Source of the DNA: Bathynomus jamesi
Taxonomy: Eukaryota > Arthropoda > Malacostraca > Isopoda > Cirolanidae
Assembly (NCBI GenBank): GCA_023014485.1
Contig: JAJOZX010001574.1
Location: 695,001-759,000 of the forward strand
Direction: 5' to 3'
Length of the DNA: 64,000 nt
Within the stretch, counting starts at the first letter, position 1. Each line of letters opens with the position of its first letter. Under the pieces are notes generated by a model. It was not told where the DNA came from, did no database searches, and was given only the letters and a program-made list of their open reading frames with translations. The position numbers and the translations under genes were made by a program. Below are positions 11,096-21,215 of this stretch, piece by piece.

Positions 11096-11115
11096 ACCTA
11101 ACCTAACCTAACCGA
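11096..11115. repeat. Short interstitial (CCTAA)n
   Basis: About four CCTAA units, the complement of the arthropod telomeric TTAGG. Similar short runs are at 20746-20770 and 59166-59202. Too short to be a telomere. Confidence 0.7.
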
Positions 11116-11151
11116 GCCTGAACCTAATATAATCTAACTTGACTAAATACG

Positions 11152-11280
11152 GCGTTCATACTGGTCACTTTTCGTGGAATTTTTGTTCCACGAAAAATAG
11201 AAGAGGGATTTTATGAAATTCCACGAAATTCATCGAGAATTCCAAATGTTTTCTCGGAATTCCCGTGACAGTATGAACGC
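11152..11280. mobile_element. 129-bp MITE-like foldback
   Basis: Ends GCGTTCATACTG and CAGTATGAACGC pair over about 12-17 bp (with GTCAC/GTGAC following). The interior has two further short inverted words (GGAATTTTTGTTCCACG type). No coding capacity. Confidence 0.7.
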
Positions 11281-11630
11281 ACTTGGAAGAAACTTTACTC
11301 GTTCTTGGTGTTTTTTCGTTTGAATGTACAAGAAACAAAATCCTGAACAATTCCAAAGAACAAGTTAGTAAAAATTGGTTATAAACTTATTATATAATGG
11401 TTAACATGTTAAATAAACGAAGAATAAGGAACCAGAATTCCTTAACTATAGTGAAATTTCAATGTTTATTTTCTCTAAAATTTAACATTACTGCTTCCAA
11501 TCTATTTTATCCACCGATCCCGTTCATACATTACACTAAAAATTTAGTATGATTAATTGCATGAATGTAGTGTGATCGTCCTTTAGATCTCACGACATTC
11601 TGCTAATATATGTACATCTATGTTAGATTA
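11281..11630. other. No recognisable gene
   Basis: AT-rich unique sequence, nothing recognised. Confidence 0.55.
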
Positions 11631-12266
11631 CACTGCCCAACACCAATTTTGCTGATTTAATTCTAACACCTGTTTTTAGGTAACTTTGGTGTGCTGATTT
11701 AAAAAATCACCTTAGTTTTTGCCTATCACGTCAGGTTTTCGAGCAAATACGGAGATATCGCATTTTGGCAGGGTTATGCCTAATTTTTTTTCTTTTCAAA
11801 AAATAAGTTTTTACATACTCAGAATCAGCATGGAAAAGTAAACAATTGTGCAGGGAGTGAACTTTAATATACAATGGTAATATTGACACATAAAGTGATT
11901 AAAAGTGTTTAAATAAGCAAAAAATGAATCCATGATCATGACGTTACGCTCACACCTGGGGAAATCACAGCTACCCAAGATTTTAATATGTTGTACATGA
12001 CCTTTAGATTTAATGCACAGATTTGCGTATTCCACAGATAAAATTTTAACAGCAAAACAGTTGTTAACAGGTCTCAAAAATCATCAATTTTGATAAGTGC
12101 CCTTCATGGATCACCCAAAATAGACATATTGCATTGCACATTGCACGAAAACCTGATGTGATGGACAAAATCTAAGGTGAGTTTTTAAATCAGCACATCA
12201 ATATTATCCAGAAACAGGTCTTAGAATTAAATCACCAGCAAAACATTTGTTTTTTGTTGGGCAGTG
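11631..12266. mobile_element. Non-autonomous CACTA-like (CMC) element
   Basis: Ends CACTGCCCAACA and TGTTGGGCAGTG are flanked by a TTA triplet on both sides (11628-11630, 12267-12269). The inverted similarity continues inward for about 140 bp (GTGCTGATTTAAAAA words on both sides). CACTG ends with a 3-bp duplication fit the CMC/EnSpm group. The 636-bp body has no transposase frame. Confidence 0.65.
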
Positions 12267-12381
12267 TTATTATTAATTCCCCAATATACAGTTGCAGTCT
12301 CTCTACTTACGAGTATATACAGTAGTCTGGAAGCATTGGCGTAGGCAATTCCGCAATTGTATGTTCATTATACACAGTGAT

Positions 12382-13219
12382 CAGGGCCGGATTAACCATT
12401 AAGCAAAATAAGCCCGTGCTTAGGGCATCAAGGGAAGGGGGGCACCACAGAAATTTTCCATTGTCGGATTTACCATGGATTTATTATACTATTATAATCG
12501 CGGCTTATAGCCTATAAGCTGTTGAAAACTGAATTATATATATTCATATATAGTATTTATTTTTTTTCATTGTTTGAATTTGTAGTGAACAACAACCCTT
12601 TTGAGAGAATAAATATATTTCGTTGTAATCACACACTTTACGCTTTGCGTTATTATTTTGTTTATATCAAATCTTTGTGCGCCATATTAAAAATACATAT
12701 AGATTAAATATTTCCGTGTGCTATAGTAAATGTAAAAACAAGATTCAGTCATGCTGAACTTTATAAAATAATTGTAGAAGACAATATTGAGTGTGCCTTC
12801 CCAAATGTAGAAATTGCCTTTCGTATATTTTTAACATTAATGGTCACAAATTGCTCAGCTGAGCGTTCATTTTCTCAGTTGAAGTATATTAAAAATACCA
12901 ACAGAACAACTATGCAACAAGGCAGGCTGGATGCCTTATCTCTACTAAGTATAGAAGCAGATGTGTTACGTAAGATTAGTTTTGAGGATCTGATCAAAGA
13001 CTTTGCAATTAAAAAAAGTAGGAGAAAACTTTTCAAATATAAATGAAGTGGAAGTATACAAAAATAAACATTATTTTCCATCTTACTAAGTTTTGTTTCA
13101 TTTCAAAAAATAAAATTTTATTTTATGGTTTATTTTTGTTTATATTTTGAATTACATATATATGGGGCACCAAAATCTTTTAAGTGCTTAGGGCCTCTAA
13201 AGGTCTTAATCCGGCCCTG
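12382..13219 (+). mobile_element. hAT element H1 with exact 8-bp target duplication
   Basis: The 838-bp element has TIRs CAGGGCCGGATTAA / TTAATCCGGCCCTG. ACAGTGAT lies immediately left (12374-12381) and right (13220-13227), the 8-bp duplication typical of hAT transposons. The next inward words (GGGGCACC / GGGCACC and GCTTAGGGC / GCTTAGGGC) also pair. It carries only the 3' end of a transposase gene, so it is a deletion derivative. Confidence 0.95.
12752..13046 (+). pseudogene. hAT transposase C-terminal dimerisation domain
   Basis: An open frame from about 12752 to the stop at 13046 contains NCSAERSFSQLKYIK, the conserved hAT C-terminal block with the E-R dipeptide, followed by RLDALSLLSIEAD and a basic end. 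The catalytic core and BED finger are missing. The protein is of the type often annotated as zinc finger MYM or TTF-type hAT derivatives. A relative is at 62531-62737. Confidence 0.85.
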
Positions 13220-13227
13220 ACAGTGAT

Positions 13228-13650
13228 TCACTGGCCTACTTAGTCATCCCTCCAGACAACTATCTCTTAATCTTCTATGGACCTCTTGTTAATGTTTGTA
13301 CCTGTTGAGTCTGAAATAAAGTGTTTGTTTGTTTGTCAGTCTTTAATGTCTTTCCTTTAGGAGTGTTTACCTTAAAAAATGTTTTTTCAAAGAAAACGTT
13401 ATATTTAACTGATAACTATTGTATAGTATGACGTGTGTCATGATAAAATGAAGATTTGTATTTAACTAAAACAGAAATAATGAATAATATAAATTAACAA
13501 ACATTTAATAAATTTTATAGCTTCTAAGGCATTAAAATATTTTCGTTATTAAATACAATGCTATAAACAAGGTCTACTTTTTTAAATAAAACAGAATTAG
13601 CAAAATATACAACAATGCCGATTTGTATCGTATAATTTTTTTCTATAGAG
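13228..13650. other. No recognisable gene
   Basis: AT-rich unique sequence with a short TTTG repeat near 13321-13336. Confidence 0.55.
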
Positions 13651-13653
13651 TGG

Positions 13654-13800
13654 TCCAAAAGTCTCCATCTATTTCGCTGAAATAATACTGTAGTATTTTA
13701 GGATAAAAATGTTGTCACATAATTAGAAGTATATTTACTTATGAAGCTTAGGTCTAACATTCGACGTGAGCACCATCAGTGTCTCTGCAAATCTCAAATC
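13654..13800 (-). mobile_element. Mariner B-type 3' end fragment
   Basis: The end GTGGTCCAAAAGTCTCCATC then ATTTCGCTGAAATA resembles the TIR of element B. On the minus strand the inner part reads as the transposase C-terminus (FEICRDTDGAHVE). It is truncated where the LINE fragment begins. Confidence 0.7.
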
Positions 13801-13804
13801 TGTC

Positions 13805-13960
13805 CGATATAAAAAATATTGTGAATGTAAATTTGTTTAAAACCAAGTTGAAATCCCGATTAATAATGGCATACTAACAAAAATCTAGGATTAATGTCCA
13901 CTAATATTGTTTAGTGATTAACAAACGAATTTACATTCACAATATTTTTTATCTATCCAT
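13805..13960. mobile_element. LINE tail fragment with inverted ends
   Basis: Bases 13811-13925 match, with inversion, the LINE 3' region at 22610-22735 (words ATTAATCGGGATTTCAACTT and AATCCTAGATTTTTGTTAGT). Its two ends (AATATTGTGAATGTAAATTT and complement) also pair with each other. Confidence 0.75.
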
Positions 13961-14039
13961 CGTGTTCTGCCTATCAGGCAGGTTCAACTCATGTGTCCCG
14001 CCAAAGTGTTGTTTTTTTTTTTTTTATTGGAGTTGTTTA

Positions 14040-14235
14040 ACCTCCTTCGCAACAACTAAGGTCATATGACGGAGGGGACCTACAGCTTTACGTGGGATCC
14101 GAACCACGGGTCGCTACATAATCTGGGCGTGGAGGACGGTCTCCCATCCAACCACTACCCAGACCCAATGTCGCTTAACTTCGCTGATCTCCGGGAAGCG
14201 GTGTTACGACATTGGCCACGACGTAGTCCCTATTC
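14040..14235 (-). mobile_element. 5S rRNA-derived SINE, copy 2
   Basis: On the minus strand: GCGAAGTTAAGCGACATTGG (5S A box), GTCTGGGTAGTGGTTGGATG, GGGAGACCG (C box), then the SINE body GTGGTTCGGATCCCACGTAA and AGCTGTAGGTCCCCTCC. It is the clearest copy. The 5S part starts near its 5' end (AACACCGCTTCCCGG). Confidence 0.88.
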
Positions 14236-14259
14236 TGACTGTAAAGGTTTCCTTTGATG

Positions 14260-14601
14260 GGTGCAAGTTGAAATACAAAATTAAGAAAATTAAATAACTG
14301 AAGGGTAAAACAGATGGATTTTCCGAAATGCAAGGAGTATGCTCAGATAGTTTCACTGATGTTCGGTGTAAAGTATCGTCTTGTGCGTTCTCTAATAGTT
14401 GCCCAAGGGCTCGAATCCAAGTAACCCCTTGAATACCTCTGGAAGAATGGTTGGCCAGTTTGACGTGTGGTTGATGATTACAGTTTCGTCTTCATAATTA
14501 TGTGGTTAACTGACCAACCACAGCCAAATGGCCACGCCCACTAATTAAGAGAGTCTACAAGGGTCAATGAGAGCTTTTCACAGACACTCAATTACTTACA
14601 C
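14260..14601 (-). repeat. Putative 3' LTR of the Ty3/gypsy-type element
   Basis: Reading on the minus strand, a purine run (GAAAGGGGGATG, about 14603-14614) is followed by TG at 14601, the expected polypurine tract/LTR start. No matching 5' LTR was found upstream of gag, so the right boundary of this LTR is a guess. Confidence 0.4.
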
Positions 14602-14639
14602 ATCCCCCTTTCAAGAGTGATCTCACCGGGGTCACTAAA

Positions 14640-15230
14640 TTAATCGATTCGGTTTAAGAAGTCTGCCCCGATGTTGTTTCGACCTTTTATGTAGGAAACC
14701 TTAAATTTGTAAGACTGATGTGAGCGTCCACCTCATCAAGCGCGAGTTATTACCCTTAAAATGCTTTAAGAATACTTGGGGTTGGTGATCAGTTTCTATT
14801 ACAAATTCTTAGCCATAGAAGTAAACTTTAAATTTCTCTATCGCCCAGATGAGTGTCAAACATCCTTTTTCTATGGTGGAGTAGTTCTTTTCCCTATCGA
14901 GTAGTTTCCTGCTGGCGTAGCTGATGGGCGTGTCACTCTAGTATTGTAGGAGAACAGATCCAATACCGACATTAGAGGCGTCCGTTCGTACATAAAAGTC
15001 TATCTAAATCAGGCAAAGAAAGGACAGGTGAAGAGGTTAGCCGTTTCTTTAGTTCTTCAAAGCTGTCAAGCTGTTGTTGATTCCAAACTAAAGGTTCCCT
15101 TACCTCCTTTTTGAGATCTGAAATTGGAGTTGCGATTGAAGCGAAGTTTTCGATGAACTTCCTGTAGGAAGAGGTCATGCCCATGAAAGATCGTAGTTGC
15201 TTCTTTGTCTTCGGCATTTTCATATCTACG
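14640..15230 (-). pseudogene. RT C-terminus and RNase H of the Ty3/gypsy-type element
   Basis: The frame 14972-15223 carries the RT connection block (TKKQLRSFMGM, then YRKFIENFASIATP, then PVLSLPD). Downstream, on the same strand with stops, are RNase H words RTDASNVGIGSVLLQY, SYASRKLL and FVIETDHQP. The RNase H stops just before the purine tract near 14610. Confidence 0.85.
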
Positions 15231-15402
15231 ATGGCGGAGATTTTCTCACCTATGGGTCGAATGGAGTCTCTTTCGAGAGTCAGTCCGAGGTACTTTCAGA
15301 GTAGGGTAGCCTTTGAAGCACTTTGATGGACTGATAGTTAGGTTGTGTTTTCGTAACCTTTCTAGAACTGCCTGCAAGTATTGGAGATGTTCTGGCAATG
15401 TT

Positions 15403-16078
15403 TTAGAATAAACACACATTATCAAAATAGCAAGACACGTTCCTCAAATCTTGCAATACAGGGCGCATTAGACGGATATACGAAGCGCATGTCGAAAGGC
15501 CAAATGGCATTCTGGTAAATTCCATCAAACCTTTGTGTTGCATTGCGAAGGCCGTGTATTTCCGTGATTTATGTTCGAGAGGAATCTGAAAATAAGCATT
15601 ACAAAGGTCAAGTTCCGTTATATATTTAGCTCCTGTAAATTTATGATGATGATCTTCGATTGTTGGCATTGGCTCTGCATCAAATTCTGTCACATCGTTG
15701 AGGCTTCGAAAATCTATGCAAATTCTCCAAGAGTTGTCTGGTTTCTTCACCATAACAGGCGAACAGTACGGCGACTGGATGGTTGGATTACACCTAAATT
15801 TAACATTCTGTCTACCTCGTCATTAAAGGCTTCTCTGAGATGGAGTGGGATGGGATACACCTTTTTCCTAATAGACTGTGTTATTTAAAATTTTTATGGC
15901 TATAGGTTGGTGTACAGCCAGGGAAGCTCGTAAGTACGTTTTTGAAGTTACTAAGTAAGCTTTGTGCTTTCTTTTGTTCTACACTAAGTTTCGAAGAAAG
16001 GTTTGCTATCTCACCTTTGTCTTCACCTAAACTAGGCAGATGTTTGTGTCTTTGTCGTCGAAATCTTCTACCACGCAA
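15403..16078 (-). pseudogene. Reverse transcriptase of the Ty3/gypsy-type element
   Basis: The frame 15881-16078 holds the pre-RT spacer (LSVEQKKAQSLLSNFKNVLT and PGCTP). After a frameshift, 15403-15753 has the RT blocks VKKPDNSWRICIDFRSLN, ITELDLCNAYFQIPL and FTRMPFGLS. The YxDD box reads YFDN, so the second catalytic Asp is lost. It follows the integrase directly at about 16080, which fixes the unusual domain order. Confidence 0.9.
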
Positions 16079-16079
16079 A

Positions 16080-17320
16080 CCTGAACAATTCCCAAGACAT
16101 CTCGTTCTGATAGATTGGTTGTGAGTAGGTTGCAGTTTTGGACTATGCGCTGGTCTTGTTTTCTGCGAACAAACTGTTTGAGCATATTAGCATGGAAGAT
16201 TTTTGGCTTACCACCAATTTCTATGATGTAGTCAACTCCGTTTAAGTTTTCTCGTACGACACAAGGGCCTCTCCATGACATTAGCGGTTTATTTGCATCT
16301 GTTGGAAACAGGACCATACTTCATCGCCTGGTTTGAACTTTCGGGATTCTGCCTTTTATCGAAGTAGCTTTTATACTGAGCCATACTGACCTCAGCATTC
16401 TTGGCTGCAATTTGAGCAGTTTCTTCAAGTTTCTGCCGGAGCTCAAAGACGTACTGGTATGCATTCCTTGTGAGTGTGTCTATATTTTCGTTAGCCCATA
16501 AACCATTTAAAATAGTTAGAGGTCCTCGGATACCCTACCGTAGAGTAGTTCAAAATGGTGAAAACTTTAATGTATCATGCGGTATTTCTCTAACAGCAAA
16601 TAGGGTAGCCGGAATATACCTGTGCCATTCTCTAGGATAGTCGACTAATTTTCTTAATACTGCTTTAATGACATCATTCAATCTTTCACAAATGCCATTA
16701 GCCTGAGGGTGATACGGTGTGGTAAATAAAGGTTATGGTTAAAAGTCTATGGATTTCTCCCATCAATTCTGAAACCAATTGCCTACTTCTGTCGCTCAAA
16801 ATTTCGCGGGGTATACCAACGCGCGAGAACACTGTAATTAGAGCTTCAGCAACAGAGATCGAATCTCTATTCTAAAGTGGTACTGCTTCTGGGAATCTAG
16901 TTGCAGAAACCACGATGGTGAGGATGTCTATGACCTTCTGAAGATGGTGGGGAAATAGGGCCTGCTATATCTACGGCGACCTTGGAGAATGGGATCGTGC
17001 AAATCTTGGGTTACTGCAGGGGCAATGGTTTAACGCTACCTTTGTGAAAACTTTTGACATACTTCACAAGATCTACAGTATCTATAAATATCTGTATTAA
17101 CGCCAGGCCAATAGAAACTTTCAAATACTTTAAGGTAGTTTTCCGATTGGAAAAATGGTCTGCTAATGGAGACTCATGAGCTAAATACAGGACAAGTTGT
17201 CTACATTTCTGGGGAACAACCAAAGCTTTATGACCCACCTCGTGTTGCTTAGGGCTTTTAATGCAATGACGGTAAATTATGCCGTTAATTTCTTCATACC
17301 GAAACTGAACTCCGTTTTTG
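16080..17320 (-). pseudogene. Integrase (zinc finger, DDE core, GPY/F) of the Ty3/gypsy-type element
   Basis: Minus-strand pieces in several frames give the H2C2 finger (AHESPLADHF, then CRSCEVCQ), the core with VAVDIAGP (first D), EILSDRS (second D) and NGICERLNDVIKAV (E), and at 16027-16317 the GPY/F-type end (WRGPCVVREN, HANMLKQF). All three catalytic acids can be seen, but the frame is broken repeatedly between 16500 and 17010. Confidence 0.88.
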
Positions 17321-17559
17321 GTATTATCTAAAGTTTGACTTACTACCTTGTTCCTTATGTTCTCCAACGTAGGACACAATTTCTGAAGTTTCTTGAATTC
17401 GTCGGGAGAAATTGTCAGCTCTTCTAATCTGTCTTTGGATAAGGAAGTTAGCGTTTCTTTTCTGTAGATAAAGTCAACCATACATACTACCTTAGGGTTT
17501 AATTTAACCTCTGATTCGGTTGTAGGACCTATATTAATTTCAGAGTTTTCCATTTCCGA

Positions 17560-17830
17560 ATAGATTAAATTTTTAGCAATAATACTATTTCCTATTAAGA
17601 CTTCACTACATGTAAAGTGTACCCTTACTGCGTCAATCCAGCCAGTGAAATAAGGGCAGTCTATGTAGCACCTAGCTACAGGGAATTCATTTTTACGTCC
17701 TAGGTAGTCTATAACTATAGATTTCTTGGCTGTAGAAACATCTACGTCCGGCAACAGATGCTCTGCTACCACTACACATGAACAACCTGTGTCTAAGAAT
17801 TGTGTTTACTCTCGTACCATTTACAGTTCC
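17560..17830 (-). pseudogene. Aspartic protease of the Ty3/gypsy-type element
   Basis: The active site DTGCSC at about 17780-17800 is followed by VVVAEHLLPDVD and, some 60 residues on, by the flap/end motif EVLIGNSII. The frame continues (17011-17772) into the pre-integrase region, so protease and integrase were one polyprotein. A frameshift lies next to the DTG. Confidence 0.85.
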
Positions 17831-17939
17831 ACTGACAGTTAAACCAGATGGAGCATAAACAAGTTTCTGAATTTTTGTCATAAACTATATTTATCCGTTC
17901 GTTTTCTGGTTTGGCTGGTCTGACTTCAGGAGGGTAGCC

Positions 17940-18704
17940 GGATTTTTAGGGCATTTTCTTGGATATGTCCAGGATCACCACATGCGTAACACTTGATGGG
18001 CTTTCGATTAGGTGAAGTTTGACGACTCTGGTCTACGCTCTTTCCTTGGTTTTCGTGGATGTGGGGTTTCTTCTCTCTTTCTTTCCTTCATTAGGGTAGG
18101 AGTTGTGAACGGAAGCATAAGTGTCTGCCAGGTCAACCATGTTGCTAAGGACTTTATATTTCTCTCTTTAATAAAAAGTCTGATCTCATTCGGACACGCA
18201 TGCATAAATTGGTCTCTATAAACAAAATCTCTTAAATTCTTAAAGTCTGTTCCAATATTTTCACTTTTAATCCAGTAGTAAAAAATTTGGCTTAAGCTAT
18301 TCCCAAACTGCGCAAAGGTCTCACCGGGGGAGATTCTCTTTGACCTAAACAACTTTATAATATTCTGAGGTTCTTTTAAATGCGGCTAACAGGGCTGGTT
18401 TTAACAAATTGTAGTCGTTTGTTACTTCCGTAAGAAAAAATGTAAAGATACTTAAAGCTTTACCCTTGAGGAAAGACCCAAGCTGTATAGGAAAAAGTTC
18501 AATAGGCCAACCTGACAGTTCCGCTACGCGTTCAAATCTAATAAGGTAAGCAGTTAAATCATCTTCTTCGAATGGTGGTAGTTTAAGTTTAGGTACACAA
18601 GAATAAGTAGTATTATCACCCGCATTTTCCTCAGTGAGTTCGGCGAGTTTGATTTCCCTTTCCGCTTCTATTTCGGCAAGTTTGATTCCTTTTTCCGTTT
18701 CCAA
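17940..18704 (-). pseudogene. Gag (with zinc knuckle) of the Ty3/gypsy-type element
   Basis: The frame 18345-18704 has a charged start and a capsid-like block (FERVAELSGW, then LGSFLKGKAL, then LLKPALLAAFKRT). It continues after a frameshift in 18008-18352 (PGETFAQFGNSL, FMHACPNEIRLFI). A CCHC knuckle CYACGDPGHIQE follows at about 17950-17995 with a frameshift before its last Cys. The capsid part resembles the SCAN-related gag of Ty3/gypsy elements. Confidence 0.85.
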
Positions 18705-18960
18705 ACGTTTCGCTTCTTCCGCGTTTAGAATTTCAATATTATGTATAATAATTTCAATTTATTCACGATGTTTAACTGTTAAATATTATTGTAATAAAAT
18801 TGTCCTAATTTTGTTTGTTGTAACTGTTGAAGAAATCTAGTTTCAATTTGAAAAAAAATTTGGTCTTTAAAAAGAACCTCAGAAAAATTTTTGTCCCGCA
18901 TGGGCATTTGAAAAATCTGGCAACCCTACATCACGTGTTACATCATGTGTTACGTCACGT

Positions 18961-18990
18961 GTTTAGACTACGTTACAGCGTAGTCTGAAC
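18961..18990. repeat. Short perfect-type hairpin
   Basis: GTTTAGACTACG and CGTAGTCTGAAC pair with one mismatch around TTACAG, just after three ACGTGTTAC/ATGTGTTAC-like words. Function unknown. Confidence 0.6.
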
Positions 18991-19384
18991 ATAGATTTTT
19001 CTGTCTTCCCCTTCTCGATGCGTAGACAGCCAACCAACCAACCATAAAATAGTTCCAAATTTCTTTTCGTTTTAGTGCACCCTTTTGGTGCCAACCATGG
19101 ACTGTTTTAAGCCATGCAGGTTGAGAAATGGGAAAGGCGTTATAGTGACGAGCCCGCTGTGTGTTGTGTACTGGGCTCACCCAGTTCTCCTTTTAAATGA
19201 GATTTGTTGGTTGGTAGCATTATCCCCCGTCTGAGTGACCTCAGTTGGACAAAGGCCGTAAAACAGATCAACCAACTAACCATTGGTATTTTTGCAGAGA
19301 AGGTGTGTATTCCAATTTCTTGAACGTAATTGTCGTGTATATGAGTACATAATAATTTTAAGTAATCAATCATATATTTCATAT
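18991..19384. other. No recognisable gene
   Basis: Unique sequence between the retrotransposon and SINE1. Short open frames on the minus strand show no recognisable motif. Confidence 0.55.
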
Positions 19385-19721
19385 ATTTCGGTGGTGTAGT
19401 AGCTAGTATTGCTAACTACGAATCCACCGGCCCCGTGTCCGAAACCCGTTGACGGCAGGCGGCGGGCAGCAAAACCCAGCTGTCCATCTTTCCACACAAA
19501 ATAAATTGGTTGGTAACTAAATAGGTACCCTGGGTAGCTTAGTAGTTAAGACGCTGGGCTGCTGATCAGGAGGTCGTGAGATCGAGTCCCGGCGAGGACT
19601 TTGTAATTTCTGACCGCCCGTGGTGGAGCGTGGTTCGGATTCCACGTTAAACTATAGGTCTAAGGTGCAGTGACAAACTTGACTTTCGTCAAAATGAACA
19701 ATTCGGGAGCAAGCAAAACCA

Positions 19722-19726
<5 letters not shown>
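19385..19726 (+). mobile_element. SINE1, longest copy
   Basis: Both tRNA monomers and the full joining region are present. The second monomer has A box GGTAGCTTAGTAGTTAAG and B box GAGATCGAGTCCCGG, which most other copies have lost by a deletion after GCTGCTGAT. The tail has GGTTCGGATTCCACGTTAAA, CTTGACTTTCGTCA and AACCAAGG, then a (TG)n run (19725-19753). Confidence 0.9.

Positions 19727-19753
<27 letters not shown>
19725..19753. repeat. (TG)n microsatellite
   Basis: Pure TG repeat directly 3' of SINE1. Confidence 0.97.
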
Positions 19754-19755
<2 letters not shown>

Positions 19756-19760
19756 AATAT

Positions 19761-20452
19761 AAGGGTGCCCCAGAGAAATTTGGAGGGGTTTTATTTGGCT
19801 ATAACTTTTTTCTTTGGGATCAAATAAAAAAAGGTTTATAACACTTGCAAAATATATTTATTGCGATTTTAATTACAAATTTAATATCTGGTCAAAATCT
19901 TAATTTTCATTGCGTAAATCTAAAATCGCATTAGCGTACGTTATCCGACTCTGATGATCTTGTGGTTTAATTTCTTGAGCAATTTGAATTTTGTACGGTA
20001 AAGATTGATATCCTTTCTTAAAATTCGATGTAAGGAACTTCTTGAAATGTTTAATTCCTGGCTGCGTCGTCGGACTGATGTGGATTTTCCTCAACGCTTT
20101 CACGAACCATCTCAACCCGAGTTGGACTTCGACTCGTCCGAGGACGCCCAGTCCGTGGTTCGTCTCCCTGACCCTTTCCCATACGAAATTTAGCGACGTA
20201 CCGTCGAATAGCTCGATCAAAAGGAGCAGAACGCGCGTTGAATTTTAATCGAAAAGCTCTTTGAGCGGCAACGATGGAAGAGTTGTTTGTCAAATAAAGT
20301 TCCACAATAGCCTCTTTGTGGCACTGTCCAGGATTCCATTTTCATTAATCGCAGCAAGGGTACATTATTTGAAAAAGGAAAATAAATAAATTAATCAAAA
20401 AAGAAAAAATTATAGCCAAATAAAACCCCTCCAAGACTTCTGGGACACCCTG
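19761..20452 (-). mobile_element. Mariner-type deletion derivative C
   Basis: TIRs of about 45 bp (words GGAGGGGTTTTATTTGGCTA on both sides, ends AGGGTGCCCCAG / CTGGGACACCCT) bound 692 bp next to TA. It encodes only the N-terminal and C-terminal ends of a mariner transposase on the minus strand. Confidence 0.9.
19900..20305 (-). pseudogene. Mariner transposase, ends only (element C)
   Basis: The frame 20051-20305 has an N-terminal HTH (SIVAAQRAFRLKFNARSAP), the hook DEPRTGRPRTSRSPT and the start of the second HTH. A further piece at 19900-20050 follows in another frame and ends ITYANAILDLRNEN, which resembles a mariner C-terminus. The catalytic domain is deleted. Confidence 0.8.
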
Positions 20453-20595
20453 TATACCTCCATACATAACGTTCGTAATTGAGAAGTTAAATAGCCGAAA
20501 TTAAGAGGGGGGGGGGTGTATTCTGGTGTGTTTTACCACTTACTTCCAGTAAAGATTTTTTCTTCTCAAGACATTGTGATTACTTCCCACTCAAT

Positions 20596-20907
20596 GTCAT
20601 TCCCATTCCTAATCCCATTCGTGAGAATGCGCAAAGTGAGAAATCCACTTTTGAGAAAAGAGTTTCTTGATTTGAGAAACAATGTCACTCCCATTCGTAT
20701 TCGCGGTAAAGCAGTCAAATGAAAATGGCTAACTAATAATTACTAACCTAACCTAAGCTAACCTAACCTAGCGTGGACCAAAGTGAGAAAGTTGTGGATG
20801 AGAATGAGAATGTCAAGAAATGGGATTAGTTCGATTTGAGAATTGCCTTATCTCACATTCACACCGCCGATTTTTCCCTTTTGAGCTCAGAAAGGAATGG
20901 GAATGAC
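20596..20907. mobile_element. 312-bp MITE
   Basis: A perfect 15-bp inverted repeat, GTCATTCCCATTCCT at 20596-20610 and AGGAATGGGAATGAC at 20893-20907, bounds a non-coding stretch with further paired words (GAAATCC / GGATGAGAATG). Class not assigned. Confidence 0.7.
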
Positions 20908-21111
20908 TGGGTCGGACGATACCCAATAACCTCTACAAATGATATTGGGTAGGATGATACCCAATAATCGCTACAAACGCCGTACAGAAACAGATTAAAA
21001 CGAAAAGATTACAGGAATATGAGTGACAAAGGTAAAATAAATTAATTTCTCGCCTTTGGTTCAGTAAAAGTCCGTATTTTGGTCGTATCATCTCTTTAAC
21101 TCGCTTCCTTC

Positions 21112-21215
21112 GTCAGCGGGGGTACGTCGTAACACCGGTCCCCGTTCATCAGCGAAGTTAAGCGACATTGGGTCTGGGTCGTAGTTGGATGGGAGACTGT
21201 CCTCCGTGTCCACAT
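21112..21215 (+). mobile_element. 5S rRNA-derived SINE, copy 3 (truncated)
   Basis: CAGCGAAGTTAAGCGACATT, GGTCTGGGTCGTAGTTGGAT and GGGAGACTG reproduce the 5S internal promoter. The copy is cut at 21215 where a hAT-type end begins. Confidence 0.85.

Larger units (their letters stand above)
14260..18710 (-). mobile_element. Ty3/gypsy-type retrotransposon with PR-INT-RT-RH order, decayed
   Basis: All retrotransposon domains lie on the minus strand in the order gag, protease, integrase, GPY/F end, reverse transcriptase, RNase H. Usual Ty3/gypsy elements place integrase last. The sequences are gypsy-like but the order is that of Ty1/copia, the arrangement known from Gmr1-type elements. Many frameshifts and an altered RT active site show it is dead. 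No env-like frame is present. Confidence 0.85.

Noticed and set aside
14100..14215. Functional 5S rRNA gene
   Set aside because: Substitutions in the 5S part and a SINE body attached. Also seen as truncated copies elsewhere.
18705..19384. 5' LTR of the Ty3/gypsy-type element
   Set aside because: No sequence there matches the proposed 3' LTR at 14260-14601.
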